From Streptomyces sp. NBC_01445 (GTDB taxonomy: Bacteria > Actinomycetota > Actinomycetes > Streptomycetales > Streptomycetaceae), in assembly GCF_035918235.1 (NCBI RefSeq), contig NZ_CP109485.1:3472001-3536000 (forward strand): DNA of 64,000 nt, given 5' to 3'. The notes beneath the pieces were generated by a model. That model saw nothing but the letters and a program-made list of their open reading frames with translations. It was not told the DNA's origin and searched no databases. How positions within the stretch are numbered: the first letter of the stretch is position 1; each line of letters opens with the position of its first letter. Position numbers and translations under genes: made by a program. This document shows positions 52,283-61,267 of the stretch, piece by piece.

Positions 52283-53004
52283 GGCGTGTCCGTCTCTGCG
52301 GTGTTGTCGAGGGCCTGGATTCCCTCGGCCGGGGTCTGATTCCCGTCGGCCGGAGCCCGGCGCGCCGGGGCCTGGGCGTCGTTGGGGCGGGCGTCGTCGG
52401 CGTCGTCGGGGTGGGCCGGCGCGGGGAAGGCGAGCAGGCGGGTCAGGACGGTGCGTGCGCCGTCCGGAGTCTCGCTGTCGGGGCGCTTGTAGCGGTTGAG
52501 GAGCGCGATGAACTCCTCGAAGAACGCGCGGAGTTCGGGCAGCGTGAGTCGGATCGCGCCGCGTGAGTACGGGAAGGCGTCGGCCCACTCCCCCAGGTTC
52601 TGCCCCTGCCGCTGGAGCCGCTCGAAGAGTTCGAGGTCGGCGGCGTACGAGAGGTGGTTCAACTCGTCCATGACGAGCCGGGTTTCGGGGTTCTGGCGGC
52701 TGCGGGGTGGGAAACGGCGGTCGCCCGGGACGGCTCCCCACCAGCGCTCGCGCCCGCCCACACTCTGGTCCTGGGGCGAGCTCTCCTCGGTGAATCCGTA
52801 GCGGGCCAGCTCACGCAGGTGGTAGCTGGTGGCGCCGGTGTTGAGCCCGAGGTCGCGGGCGAGCATCGCCGAGGTCGCGGGGCCGTGGAGGGTGAGGTGC
52901 TGGAGGATCTGCTGGCGGCGGGGCTGAGCCAGCGCCTTCAGAGCGCTGAGATCGCTCAGCTCCTGGCCGCCGGTGGGAGCGGCTGAGCCGGGTTCCGGTG
53001 TCAT
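52279..53004 (-). CDS. ArsR-type winged-helix transcriptional regulator
   Basis: 241 residues. N-terminal winged helix (about 20-85: LKALAQPRRQQILQHLTLHGPATSAMLARDLGLNTGATSYHLRELARYGF) and a C-terminal helical region of the kind found in HTH_20 regulators, ending in a disordered Asp/Ala-rich tail. ATG 53004 (MTPEPGSAAP) was chosen; a GTG at 53040 lies inside the repeat elements. Its stop overlaps the permease start (ATGA), so the two are co-translated. Probably controls its own operon. Confidence 0.88.
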   Translation of the reverse strand: MTPEPGSAAPTGGQELSDLSALKALAQPRRQQILQHLTLHGPATSAMLARDLGLNTGATSYHLRELARYGFTEESSPQDQSVGGRERWWGAVPGDRRFPPRSRQNPETRLVMDELNHLSYAADLELFERLQRQGQNLGEWADAFPYSRGAIRLTLPELRAFFEEFIALLNRYKRPDSETPDGARTVLTRLLAFPAPAHPDDADDARPNDAQAPARRAPADGNQTPAEGIQALDNTAETDTP

Positions 53005-53040
53005 GCGTACACAGTCGCCTGTGCACACACCCCTGTGCAC
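53005..53040. promoter_or_regulatory. Candidate operator of the ArsR-type regulator
   Basis: CCTGTGCAC occurs twice (53018-53026 and 53032-53040, 14 bp start to start). An inverted, imperfect copy GTACACAG lies at 53007-53014. These abut the regulator's start codon. Confidence 0.5.
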
Positions 53041-53091
53041 TGCGGTGACCAGGCGTCATGACCCGGGGGTTAACCCCACCTGGGTGAGGGC

Positions 53092-53128
53092 GAGGGCGGC
53101 GTCGGACCCCCGTACCGACGCCGCCCTC
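53092..53128. terminator. 14-bp hairpin downstream of recX
   Basis: GAGGGCGGCGTCGG (53092-53105) pairs perfectly with 53115-53128 over a 9-nt loop, 86 bp past the recX stop. Confidence 0.8.
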
Positions 53129-53131
53129 CCC

Positions 53132-53213
53132 CTCACCAGGCGGAGCTCACCAGCTCCTCACCCGGCAGAGCTCAGCCCCTTACCGAGGGAAGCTCAGAGT
53201 CCTCACCCGGGGG
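53132..53213. repeat. Degenerate tandem repeat, about 3.5 units of 22-25 bp
   Basis: Units start CTCACCAGGCGGAGCTCA (53132), CTCACCCGGCAGAGCTCA (about 53157), TTACCGAGGGAAGCTCA (about 53180) and CTCACCCGGGGG (about 53202), the last running into the recX stop. Copies differ at a few positions each. Confidence 0.55.
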
Positions 53214-53981
53214 CTAGAAGTCCCCCAGCCCGAGGTCCTCGGTCTCCTCGCCCTCTTCCTCCAGCGCCTGGCGGACCACCCTGAGCGCCACGCCCTCCGG
53301 GTATCCCTTGCGGGCGAGCATGCCCGCGAGGCGGCGCAGGCGCTTGTCGCGGTCGAGGCCGCGTGTGGAGCGGAGCTTGCGGGCCACGAGCTCGCGGGCG
53401 GTCTCCTCCTCCTGCTCGGAGTCGAGCTGCCCGACGGCCTCGTCGATCACCGCGGAGTCCACCCCCTTGGTGCGCAGCTCCCGGGCGAGCGCCCGCCGGG
53501 CCAGCCCCCGGCCGTGGTGCCGCGACTCCACCCAGGCGTCCGCGAAGGCGCCGTCGTTGATCAGGCCGACCTCCTCGAAGCGGGACAGCACTTCCTCCGC
53601 CACCTCACCGGGGATGTCCCGCTTCGCCAGCGCGTCGGCGAGTTGCTTGCGCGTACGCGGTTGTCCGGTGAGCAGGCGCAGGCAGATGCCGCGCGCCCGC
53701 TCCGCCGGGTCGGCAGGCGGCTCCCCCTTCTCGGCCCTCGACGAGGTTGGGGAGCCGCTGCCCTGTCGTCCTCCGGCCGCTTCGCCGAAGCTGCCGCGCC
53801 GACGGCCACGGCTGCGTCCGCCGTCACGAGTACCGCCACCGCCCCGTGGACTGTCGCCGTCACGCGGTCCGTCGCCGTCACGCGGCGCCCCGTGCCCGTC
53901 CAGGTCACCCGGGCCCCCGTCGCCCAGGTCCGCCGGGGAGGCGGAGTAGGCGTGATCGGCCCAGTCGGTTCGTCGCGTCAC
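53214..53981 (-). CDS. recX: RecX, regulatory protein of RecA
   Basis: 255 residues. The first about 90 are a disordered Asp/Gly/Arg-rich extension; the rest is RecX three-helix repeats (ERARGICLRLLTGQPRTRKQLADALAKR, EVGLINDGAFADAWVESR, GLARRALARELRTKGV, KRLRRLAGMLARKGYP). RecX limits RecA filament growth. GTG 53981 begins 3 nt after the recA stop, a tight recA-recX operon. Confidence 0.95.
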   Translation of the reverse strand: MTRRTDWADHAYSASPADLGDGGPGDLDGHGAPRDGDGPRDGDSPRGGGGTRDGGRSRGRRRGSFGEAAGGRQGSGSPTSSRAEKGEPPADPAERARGICLRLLTGQPRTRKQLADALAKRDIPGEVAEEVLSRFEEVGLINDGAFADAWVESRHHGRGLARRALARELRTKGVDSAVIDEAVGQLDSEQEEETARELVARKLRSTRGLDRDKRLRRLAGMLARKGYPEGVALRVVRQALEEEGEETEDLGLGDF

Positions 53982-53984
53982 GGA

Positions 53985-55109
53985 CTAGCTCTTGGCCGCC
54001 GCGGCCTTGGACTTGGTGGCCTTGGCCGCGGGCGCGGGCACCGTCTTGGCCGCGTCCTCGGCGGGGGTGGCACCCGCCGCGTCGGCACCGGGCTCGGCCG
54101 TGGGCGCCTCCGGCTTCACACCGACGCCCAGCTTCTCCTTGATCTTCTTCTCGATCTCGTTGGCCAGGTCGGGGTTGTCCTTCAGGAAGTTGCGCGCGTT
54201 CTCCTTGCCCTGACCGAGCTGGTCGCCCTCGTACGTGTACCAGGCGCCGGCCTTGCGCACGAAGCCGTTCTCCACGCCCATGTCGATCAGGCCGCCCTCG
54301 CGGCTGATGCCCTGGCCGTAGAGGATGTCGAACTCGGCCTGCTTGAAGGGCGGCGCGACCTTGTTCTTGACGACCTTGACGCGCGTGCGGTTACCGACTG
54401 CGTCGGTGCCGTCCTTCAGCGTCTCGATACGGCGGATGTCGAGTCGCACCGAGGCGTAGAACTTGAGCGCACGGCCACCGGTCGTCGTCTCCGGGGAGCC
54501 GAACATCACGCCGATCTTCTCGCGCAGCTGGTTGATGAAGATCGCGGTGGTCTTCGACTGGTTGAGCGCGCTGGTGATCTTCCGGAGCGCCTGGCTCATC
54601 AGGCGGGCCTGCAGACCCACGTGCGAGTCGCCCATCTCGCCCTCGATCTCCGCGCGCGGCACCAGGGCGGCGACGGAGTCGATGACGATCAGGTCGAGCG
54701 CGCCGGAGCGGACCAGCATGTCGACGATCTCGAGCGCCTGCTCGCCATTGTCCGGCTGGGACAGGATGAGGTTGTCGATGTCGACGCCGAGCTTCTTCGC
54801 GTACTCCGGGTCGAGCGCGTGCTCGGCGTCCACGAACGCCACGGCGCCGCCGGCCCGCTGCGCGTTGGCCACGGCGTGCAGCGTCAGGGTCGTCTTACCG
54901 GAGGACTCCGGCCCGTACACCTCCACCACACGGCCGCGCGGCAGACCGCCGACACCGAGGGCCACGTCGAGCGCGGTCGACCCGGTGGGGATGACCTCGA
55001 TGGGCTCATTCGGCCGCTCGCCCATGCGCATCACTGCGCCCTTGCCGAATTGCCGTTCAATCTGTGCGAGCGCGGCGTCGAGCGCCTTCTCGCGGTCAGT
55101 ACCTGCCAT
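53985..55109 (-). CDS. recA: RecA recombinase
   Basis: 374 residues. Walker [10 protein letters not shown] (66-74), Walker [29 protein letters not shown], and [14 protein letters not shown] (L2 region) are canonical. The C-terminus is a Lys/Ala/Pro-rich tail of about 45 residues common in Streptomyces RecA. It drives strand exchange and triggers LexA cleavage. ATG 55109 ([10 protein letters not shown]) is the standard start. Upstream are a RecA-NDp/PafBC-type promoter (55153-55175) and a degenerate SOS box (55282-55295), implying dual damage control. Confidence 0.98.
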   Translation of the reverse strand: MAGTDREKALDAALAQIERQFGKGAVMRMGERPNEPIEVIPTGSTALDVALGVGGLPRGRVVEVYGPESSGKTTLTLHAVANAQRAGGAVAFVDAEHALDPEYAKKLGVDIDNLILSQPDNGEQALEIVDMLVRSGALDLIVIDSVAALVPRAEIEGEMGDSHVGLQARLMSQALRKITSALNQSKTTAIFINQLREKIGVMFGSPETTTGGRALKFYASVRLDIRRIETLKDGTDAVGNRTRVKVVKNKVAPPFKQAEFDILYGQGISREGGLIDMGVENGFVRKAGAWYTYEGDQLGQGKENARNFLKDNPDLANEIEKKIKEKLGVGVKPEAPTAEPGADAAGATPAEDAAKTVPAPAAKATKSKAAAAKS

Positions 55110-55152
55110 GGGTTCCACCCGATTTGCTTGAGTCGATCGCTTCACGTCAATG

Positions 55153-55175
55153 ACGCTAGCGCCTGCCACTGACAA
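55153..55175 (-). promoter_or_regulatory. RecA-NDp/PafBC-type promoter of recA
   Basis: Minus strand TTGTCAGTG (55175-55167), 8-nt spacer, TAGCGT (55158-55153): exact fit to the LexA-independent damage promoter first defined at mycobacterial recA. Transcription would start about 35 nt before the recA ATG. Confidence 0.85.
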
Positions 55176-55281
55176 TCGGCCTCGGCGCCCGTCCGCCTGT
55201 GGATAACTCGAGGCTCACAGCCCTGCCGCTCCCACCGAAATCCCCGGAAACACTGGGGAGAGAGCCGCCAGACACTCCATA

Positions 55282-55295
55282 AGAATGGATGTTCG
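55282..55295 (-). promoter_or_regulatory. Degenerate LexA box upstream of recA
   Basis: Minus strand CGAACATCCATTCT fits CGAACrnryGTTyG in 11 of 14 positions. It lies 107 bp upstream of the NDp promoter, and matches the sequence I recall for Streptomyces recA. Confidence 0.6.
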
Positions 55296-55336
55296 ATTTT
55301 GCTGTCAAGCGCACCACGCGCACCACGCACCCTGCG

Positions 55337-56024
55337 ATGCGGAAGCCCGTAGACTCTGGCGCTCCCGAGGCGGCTCCGGGGCTCCCGAGGCCTGGAGGGT
55401 CCGCAGATGCCCTTGCCCTGCGCTGCAGAACCGCGGTGCTGTCCGCCGTACTCATCCTCTCTCCGGCCGGGTGCGGGCCGGATGCGAGCGACTCCGGGAA
55501 GGCCTCGCGCACGCGTGCTTCACCCACGCCGGCCTCGCCCTCCGCCGGTCTGCCGGAGGGGGACAGCTGGCGCAGCGCGTACGTCAGCGAGTCCGGCGAC
55601 GCCGAGACCAGGGATGTCGCCGCCGCCTCCGCCATCGAGGACTGGGCGATCGGCCGCGACAGGATCCATGTCAGCACCGCAATCGAGAAGGCCTCCGGGT
55701 ACTCGACGTTCTTCCTCCACTACGGCGGAAAGAAGTGGCGGAACTACGACGCCGCCGCCGACCTGCCGAAGCTCGCCACCCTCGGGCTGACCGTCCTGGA
55801 GGCATCCGGGCCGGACAACGTCTGGCTGGCATTGGGCGGCCTCCTACCTGCCGGGCAAAACAGGCAAGGTCACAGAGGCCGACCGTCAGCAGCGACTGCT
55901 GCTTCACGAAATCGAGCGGGTACCGGACACCCAACAGGTCTGGGGCGTTGGGTACATCGGGTCGGGCGGGGCCGACGAGGGGAACTTCTACCACGGCGTG
56001 GTGGTGACCTACGGCTCCTCCTGA
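55337..56024 (+). pseudogene. Predicted lipoprotein gene with a +1 frameshift
   Basis: The first part (from ATG 55337) has a lipobox SPAGC and continues DSWRSAYVSESGD, then SGYSTFFLHYGGKKWRNYD and EASGPDNVWLAL in one frame to about 55834. The protein-like sequence then moves to the next frame: SYLPGKTGKVTEADRQQRL, HEIERVPDTQQVWGVGYIGS, NFYHGVVVTYGSS, stop at 56022-56024. Removing one G from the GGG at about 55834-55836 would restore a single ORF of about 228 codons. Either a real lesion or a sequencing error. Family not recognised. Confidence 0.6.
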
Positions 56025-56175
56025 GAGCCCGGTCTCGACCAGCAGCCCGGCCTGAAGCCAGGCCGTCACCGGCGGGCCACCGGCCACTCCTCCGCCGGGG
56101 ATACTCCCCCCGGCGTACAGGCGGTGTCTTCGGCCGGGGGACGACGGCGCGTCCCCCGTTCGCGAGGCTTGCGCC

Positions 56176-56613
56176 ATGGAGAACGCGCAGAACCACCGCC
56201 CGGGGACCCCGCAGGACCAGCGACCGGAGCGCCCGCGAGACCACCGCCCGGGCCGGCGCCCCACCGTCGTCGTCACGCTCGCCGCCCTGGCGCTGCTCGC
56301 CCTGTCGATCGTCGGCCAGATCGTGGCCGGCGCGGACTACCCCGCCGTGCCGCCCGGCCTCGTCATCCCGGTGGTGGCCGCCGCGCTGCTGGCCTGGCGG
56401 CCGAACCGCCGGACCGCCGGGCTCGCCCTGGCCGTCGGCCTGTTCATCGGCGTCGGCGCAGTCGTCACCCCCAACACCGGAGACCGCCTCTCCTCCGGCG
56501 ACTCCCCGCTGATCGTCTCCACTCTGGCCGAGCTCCTCGCCCTCGCCGGCACGGTCGTGGCCGGCGCCGTGTCCGTACTGCGGTTCGGCCGTCCCAAGGA
56601 GGTGCGCGTCTGA
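56176..56613 (+). CDS. Small membrane protein, four predicted TM helices
   Basis: 145 residues. A hydrophilic Pro/Arg-rich tail (1-28) is followed by helices TVVVTLAALALLALSIVGQI, VIPVVAAALLAWRP, TAGLALAVGLFIGVGAVV and AELLALAGTVVAGAVSVL. No known function. Its TGA overlaps the next gene's ATG (TGATG), so the pair is translationally coupled. Confidence 0.8.
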   Translation: MENAQNHRPGTPQDQRPERPRDHRPGRRPTVVVTLAALALLALSIVGQIVAGADYPAVPPGLVIPVVAAALLAWRPNRRTAGLALAVGLFIGVGAVVTPNTGDRLSSGDSPLIVSTLAELLALAGTVVAGAVSVLRFGRPKEVRV

Positions 56614-57431
56614 TGTCCTCGCCCACTACAGCCACTCCCCTGCCGGGCCCGACAGGCCCCGCCCTGACCGGCGCGGTACGGGACCTGTGGCGCGCCGCCC
56701 GCCCCTCCGAGCGCCTCTGCTGCGCCACCGGCGCCGCACTCACCCTCTCCGGCCTCGCCCACCTGCTGGTCTTCGCGGTCGACAGAGGGCCCTGGGACGG
56801 CCCTGTCTCGTGGCGCAAGCCGGTCACGTTCGGCGTCTCCTTCGGCCTGACGCTGATCGCGCTCACCTGGGTGACGTCGTATCTGCGGATCGGCGACCGC
56901 GCCAGGAACGTACTGCTCGTCGTGTTCGCCGCCGACTGCGTCCTGGAGGTCGGCGGGATCACCCTCCAGGCATGGCGGCGGGTGCCGTCGCATCTCAACA
57001 TGGAGTCCGGCTTCGACACCGCCGTGTCCATGTCCCTCGCGGTGGGCGGCGGGATCCTGGTCGTGCTGCTCTCCGTGTTCGCGGTCGCCTCGTTCCGGCG
57101 CCGGCCGTCGGGGCCCACAGGGATGCCGCTCGCGCTGTGGTCCGGCTTCGCGATTCTGCTCGTCGCGCTGGCGTCCGGCGCCGCGATGATCGCGCGCGGG
57201 GTGATCCTCACGAAGACCGGCCACCAGGAGGCGGCCTACCACTCGACCGCGCCCCTCAAGCCGCTGCACGGCGTCAGCCTGCACGCCGTGCTCGTCCTGC
57301 CCGCGCTGGCCTGGCTGATGTCCCGTACGGCATGGAGCGAGAGGACCAGGAACGGCGTGATGCGCGGTGCGGTCGCCTGCTACGTGGCAGCCGTCGCCGC
57401 CGCCGGGATCTGGGCGGCGATCACCTACTGA
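56613..57431 (+). CDS. Integral membrane protein, about seven TM helices
   Basis: 272 residues from ATG 56613, with AAGGAGG about 10 nt upstream. Hydrophobic segments at about 35-57, 71-92, 100-123, 137-162, 173-198, 218-240 and 247-271. Conserved-looking loops RGPWDGPVSWRKPVTFG and LKPLHGVSLHAV suggest a real family, but I cannot name it. Coupled with the preceding membrane-protein gene. Confidence 0.82.
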   Translation: MSSPTTATPLPGPTGPALTGAVRDLWRAARPSERLCCATGAALTLSGLAHLLVFAVDRGPWDGPVSWRKPVTFGVSFGLTLIALTWVTSYLRIGDRARNVLLVVFAADCVLEVGGITLQAWRRVPSHLNMESGFDTAVSMSLAVGGGILVVLLSVFAVASFRRRPSGPTGMPLALWSGFAILLVALASGAAMIARGVILTKTGHQEAAYHSTAPLKPLHGVSLHAVLVLPALAWLMSRTAWSERTRNGVMRGAVACYVAAVAAAGIWAAITY

Positions 57432-57459
57432 GACCTAGGAGGCCCACCTAGGACGACGC

Positions 57460-58734
57460 CTACTCAGAGCCGTCCCGGGTATCGTCCGCGTCCCGTTCCG
57501 GCCCGGTCGCCGCTCCGCCCCTCGGATCGTCCGGATTACGCAGGGCGGCCCGCATGCGCGCGAAGGGGGATGAACCGGATCTGGTCCGATGGCCGTGCAC
57601 CCGCGGGTCGTCCGTGACGGCATAGCGCTTCACGTACGCCCCGAGGAAGGCCTGCAGCGTCGCCACCGCGGGGATGGCGATCAGCGCGCCGACCGCACCG
57701 AGGAGCGCCGTGCCCGCGATGACGGAGCCGAAGGCGACCGCCGGGTGGATGTCCACGGTCTTCGCGGTCAGCTTGGGCTGGAGCACATAGTTCTCGAACT
57801 GCTGGTAGACGACCACGAAGATCAGCACCCACAGCGCGTACCAGGGGTCGACCGTGAAGGCGATCAGCATCGGCAGGGCGCCCGCCAGATACGTGCCGAT
57901 GGTCGGGATGAACTGGGACACGAGACCGACCCAGACGGCGAGCACGGGCGCGTAGGGCACACCCAGGGCCTCGAGCAGGATGTAGTGCGCGATCCCGGAG
58001 ATCAGTGCCATCAGACCGCGCGAGTAGAGATAGCCGCCGGTCTTGTCGACCGCGATCTCCCAGGCGCGCAGCACCTCGGCCTGCTTGGCGGGTGGCAGCA
58101 CCGAGCACAGCGCGCGACGGAGCCGGGGGCCGTCGGCGGCGAAGTAGAACGAGAACAGCAGTATGGTCAGCAGCCGGAACAGGCCTCCTAGGACCTGCCC
58201 CGACACGTCGAGGACGCCGCTCGCGCTGTTCTGCACGTATTTCTGGAGCCAGTCGGAGTGCAGCAGGCTGTCCTGGACCGCGACCCTGCTCAGGTCCGTG
58301 TGGAACGTCTGGTTGATCCAGTTGATCACCGAGTCGAGGTAGGCGGGAAAGTCCTCGACCATGCTGACGATCTGGCCCGCGAGCATCGAGCCGAGCAGAA
58401 CCATGAAACCCAGGCCGGCGATCGTGACGCCCAGGAAGACGATCCCGGTGGCCAAGCCCCGGCGCATGCCGCGCCCGGCCATCCAACTGACCGCCGGCTC
58501 CACGGCGAGCGCCAGGAAGAAGGCGATCAATACGTTGATCAACAGCCCGGTGAGTTGGTGGAACGCCCAACTGCCCAGCTGGAAACAGGCGATGAGGGAC
58601 AGGGCGAGCACCATGGCCCGCGGCAGCCAGCCCGGCATCCGCGCACGCGCGCTCGCGGCCCCGCCCCCGGGGGGCGTCGGGCCGGGCGGGGAGGCGTCGG
58701 CTGTCGCCTGCAAGGTCTCGTCTGTGGGTGCCAC
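57460..58734 (-). CDS. AI-2E (PerM/TqsA) family transporter
   Basis: 424 residues, eight predicted TM helices in the AI-2E/UPF0118 pattern: two pairs at the N-terminus, a long extracytoplasmic loop (about 130-190), then LVSQFIPTIGTYLAGALPMLIAF and the signature YVLQPKLTAKTVDIHPAVAFGSVIAG. The AI-2 name is inherited; members export varied solutes or act as Na/H antiporters. GTG 58734 gives a disordered 45-residue start; the Shine-Dalgarno is weak. Confidence 0.9.
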   Translation of the reverse strand: MAPTDETLQATADASPPGPTPPGGGAASARARMPGWLPRAMVLALSLIACFQLGSWAFHQLTGLLINVLIAFFLALAVEPAVSWMAGRGMRRGLATGIVFLGVTIAGLGFMVLLGSMLAGQIVSMVEDFPAYLDSVINWINQTFHTDLSRVAVQDSLLHSDWLQKYVQNSASGVLDVSGQVLGGLFRLLTILLFSFYFAADGPRLRRALCSVLPPAKQAEVLRAWEIAVDKTGGYLYSRGLMALISGIAHYILLEALGVPYAPVLAVWVGLVSQFIPTIGTYLAGALPMLIAFTVDPWYALWVLIFVVVYQQFENYVLQPKLTAKTVDIHPAVAFGSVIAGTALLGAVGALIAIPAVATLQAFLGAYVKRYAVTDDPRVHGHRTRSGSSPFARMRAALRNPDDPRGGAATGPERDADDTRDGSE

Positions 58735-58793
58735 GGAGCCAGTCTCGCCCACGCCGCTGACAGCCGGGCACCGCCCCCGCTCGTTCGAGCAGG

Positions 58794-58988
58794 TCAGCGG
58801 TTCTCCGACGGAACATTCATCGTGGCGCACACCGCACGCCACACGTCCTTCGCCTCCCAGCCGGCGTCGAGCGCTTCGTGCACGGTGCGCCCACCGAGTT
58901 CCGTCATCACATGATCACGCGCGAATGTTTCGGCGTAGCCAGGACCGAAGTGATCCGCCATCCGCTGCCAGAAGACCGTCAACCGCAT
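58794..58988 (-). CDS. DUF3046 family protein
   Basis: 64 residues: MRLTVFWQRMADHFGPGYAE, then FARDHVMTELGGRTVHEALD and KDVWRAVCATMNVP. This matches the actinobacterial DUF3046 family, which is habitually encoded near recA. No function is established. Starts at ATG 58988, 59 bp upstream of the AI-2E transporter start on the same strand. Confidence 0.9.
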   Translation of the reverse strand: MRLTVFWQRMADHFGPGYAETFARDHVMTELGGRTVHEALDAGWEAKDVWRAVCATMNVPSENR

Positions 58989-59067
58989 GCCACCAGTATC
59001 CCGCCCCTGAGAGTGCAGCCCGGCACGGAAGGCTCACCGAGAACGCTTTCCGTCCTACGGTCGGTGC

Positions 59068-60021
59068 ATGGCCGAAAACGGAGCATCCCCACTCCCTCAG
59101 ACCACCTCGGCGCCCTCCCCGCTCTCCCGTGCCGAGCACTTCATCTGGCTGACCGCGCGCGTGCTGGAACAGCGCCGCTTCGCCTACCACTTCCTCGGTG
59201 CGGGCCGGGCGGGCGCAGACGCCGTCGAGACCGCCCTCGCCGCCTACCGCAACGAGGACGAGGGTTACGGTCACGCCCTCGAACCCGATCTCCGCGGCCC
59301 GGTGAGCCAGCCGCTGCACACCGGGCACGCGCTGCGGGTCCTCGACTCGATCGGACGCTGCAGCGGCCAGCGGGTGGAGCGGGTGTGCCGCTACCTGACG
59401 TCCATGTCGACCCGCGAGGGTGCTCTCCCGGCGATCCATCCCAGCCAGCGCGGCTACCCGTGCGCGCCCTTCATGCCCGTGGTGGACGACCCGCCGAGCG
59501 AGCTGCTCGCCACGGGCCCCGTGGTCGGCCTGCTGCACCGCAACCAGGTGTGGCACGCGTGGCTGTTCCGGGCGACCGACTTCTGCTGGGCCGCGGTCGA
59601 GTCCCTCAAGAAGTCCCATCCCTACGAGGTCGAGGCGGCCGTGGCCTTCCTGGACGGCGCGCCCGATCGCCCGCGCGCGGAGGCGGCCGCCGACCGGCTC
59701 GGCCGGCTCGTGCGCGAGCAGCGGCTTGCGCTGCTCGATCCCGAGCGGCCGGAGGAGTACCCCGTAGCGCCCGGGTACGCGCCGGGTGAGCACCACCTTC
59801 CGCACGACTACGCGAAGACTCCGGAGTCGCTGGCGCGCGCGTGGTTCACGGACGAGGAGATGGCACGCTCGCTGGACTTCCTCGCGGGCGAGCAGCAGGA
59901 CGACGGCGGGTGGCCGATCCGCTGGCGCCAGTGGGCTCCGGCGGTCGCGCTGGAGGCGCGCCCGATGGTGACGGTCGAGGCGCTGCGCACGCTGCGGTCG
60001 TACGGGCGGCCCATCGCCTGA
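59068..60021 (+). CDS. Prenyltransferase/squalene-oxidase-fold (alpha-toroid) protein
   Basis: 317 residues built of helical repeats. AAYRNEDEGYGHALEPDLRG and FLAGEQQDDGGWPIRWRQWA are QW-type repeats of terpenoid cyclases and prenyltransferase beta subunits. The DxDD motif of class II cyclases is absent, so catalysis of that type is unlikely. ATG 59068 is clear. Convergent with the PucR gene after 19 bp. Function unknown. Confidence 0.75.
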   Translation: MAENGASPLPQTTSAPSPLSRAEHFIWLTARVLEQRRFAYHFLGAGRAGADAVETALAAYRNEDEGYGHALEPDLRGPVSQPLHTGHALRVLDSIGRCSGQRVERVCRYLTSMSTREGALPAIHPSQRGYPCAPFMPVVDDPPSELLATGPVVGLLHRNQVWHAWLFRATDFCWAAVESLKKSHPYEVEAAVAFLDGAPDRPRAEAAADRLGRLVREQRLALLDPERPEEYPVAPGYAPGEHHLPHDYAKTPESLARAWFTDEEMARSLDFLAGEQQDDGGWPIRWRQWAPAVALEARPMVTVEALRTLRSYGRPIA

Positions 60022-60040
60022 CGCCTTCGTGGGCGGCACC

Positions 60041-61225
60041 TCAGGAGGTGTCGGCCGCGTCCCTCAGCAGAAGCGCGGCGATGGCGAGTGCCGTCCCGCG
60101 CGGAGCCGACAGGTCGATGCCCGTCTGCTCGCCGATGCGGGCGAGCCGGTTGTCGACCGTGTTGGGATGCAGGCCGAGCGCGGCAGCTGTCGCCCTGCGG
60201 TCCTGCCGGTGGGCGAGATGGGTCCGCAGGGTCTCCAGGAGTTCGGGCCGGTCGGCCACCGGGTCCAGGAGGGCCGCTATCCGATGGCTCGTCTCGCTGG
60301 GACGGGACAGGTGATACTCCAAGAGCACGTCGTCCAGTCGGTGCAGTCCGGCCGGGATGCCGCACGCGCGCGTGATGCGCAGGATCTCGGTCGCGGTGCG
60401 GGCCGCCGCGGTCACCTCCTCGGGGCCGGCCGCCTGCACGGCGGCCACCCGGACCTCGAACCCGCCGGCCTTGGCGAGGCGGCCAACCAGATCGTCGGGG
60501 GCCGGGCAGTCCTTGGGCACGATGACCCGCCCGCCGTCGGCCTCCAGGAGCGCGAACACTTCCACTCCGAAGGCGTGGTCCAGGGCGGTCTGCACCCGAC
60601 GCAGCCTGCGCCGCACGGCGACCCGCCCCTCGGCGGGATCCGCGTCGAGGCCGAGGGCCAGTACGAGCGCGGGCCCTTCGAGGCGGAGCTGGTCCAGGAG
60701 GACGTGCCCGGGCGGGACCATCCCGTCGAGCAGGCCGCGCACCAGGGAGCGGACCTGGGCCCGCTGCTCGGCCTCCAGGGCGGACCGCTCGTCGAGATAC
60801 GTCTCCGCCACGGCCCCCACGATCCCCGGGTGCGACTGCAGCAGTACGTCGACGAGTTCGACCAGCGCGCCTTCCTCACCGGGGCCCGCAGCGTCACGCA
60901 GGGCCCGCCACAGGACGTAGGCGCCGTGTGCGTGGGTGCGCAGGAGGAGGTGCAGCGGCATGCCCTCCTCGGCCCGCTGAGCGGCGCGCTCGCGGAACAG
61001 CCGGAGGCTGCCGGGCTGGACCAGGTCCGGCTCGCTGACACTGCGCAGGAAGAGCCGTACGCCGTGCCGGGCGGTCGCGGCGACTTCCAAGTCCTTCACG
61101 TCATCGGGGAGTTCGGCGTATCCGGGCAGTTCCTCGAACGACTCGCGAGCCATGCGGCGGGCGAGTTCGTTGACCCTCGGTTCGCAGCGCGCGGCCAGGG
61201 AGCGGGCTTCGGGCGACAGGGCCAC
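60041..61225 (-). CDS. PucR/CdaR-type transcriptional regulator
   Basis: 394 residues. An N-terminal sensory region, a central GGDEF-like CdaR domain (about 150-290), and the PucR C-terminal helix-turn-helix LLETLRTHLAHRQDRRATAAALGLHPNTVDNRLARIGEQTG (about 335-375). GTG 61225 has GGAGG 4 nt upstream. It is divergent from the metallo-hydrolase/MFS pair, and repeated TGTGACGCG elements lie between, so it probably regulates them. Confidence 0.9.
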   Translation of the reverse strand: MALSPEARSLAARCEPRVNELARRMARESFEELPGYAELPDDVKDLEVAATARHGVRLFLRSVSEPDLVQPGSLRLFRERAAQRAEEGMPLHLLLRTHAHGAYVLWRALRDAAGPGEEGALVELVDVLLQSHPGIVGAVAETYLDERSALEAEQRAQVRSLVRGLLDGMVPPGHVLLDQLRLEGPALVLALGLDADPAEGRVAVRRRLRRVQTALDHAFGVEVFALLEADGGRVIVPKDCPAPDDLVGRLAKAGGFEVRVAAVQAAGPEEVTAAARTATEILRITRACGIPAGLHRLDDVLLEYHLSRPSETSHRIAALLDPVADRPELLETLRTHLAHRQDRRATAAALGLHPNTVDNRLARIGEQTGIDLSAPRGTALAIAALLLRDAADTS

Positions 61226-61267
61226 TGTTCCTCCATTCCCCCATGGACGTGGACCGGGCACTGCGTT

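Noticed and set aside
57436..57466. CCTAGG-rich palindromes as a site-specific element or terminator
   Set aside because: Only short 6-bp elements that do not form a convincing stem; too weak to call.
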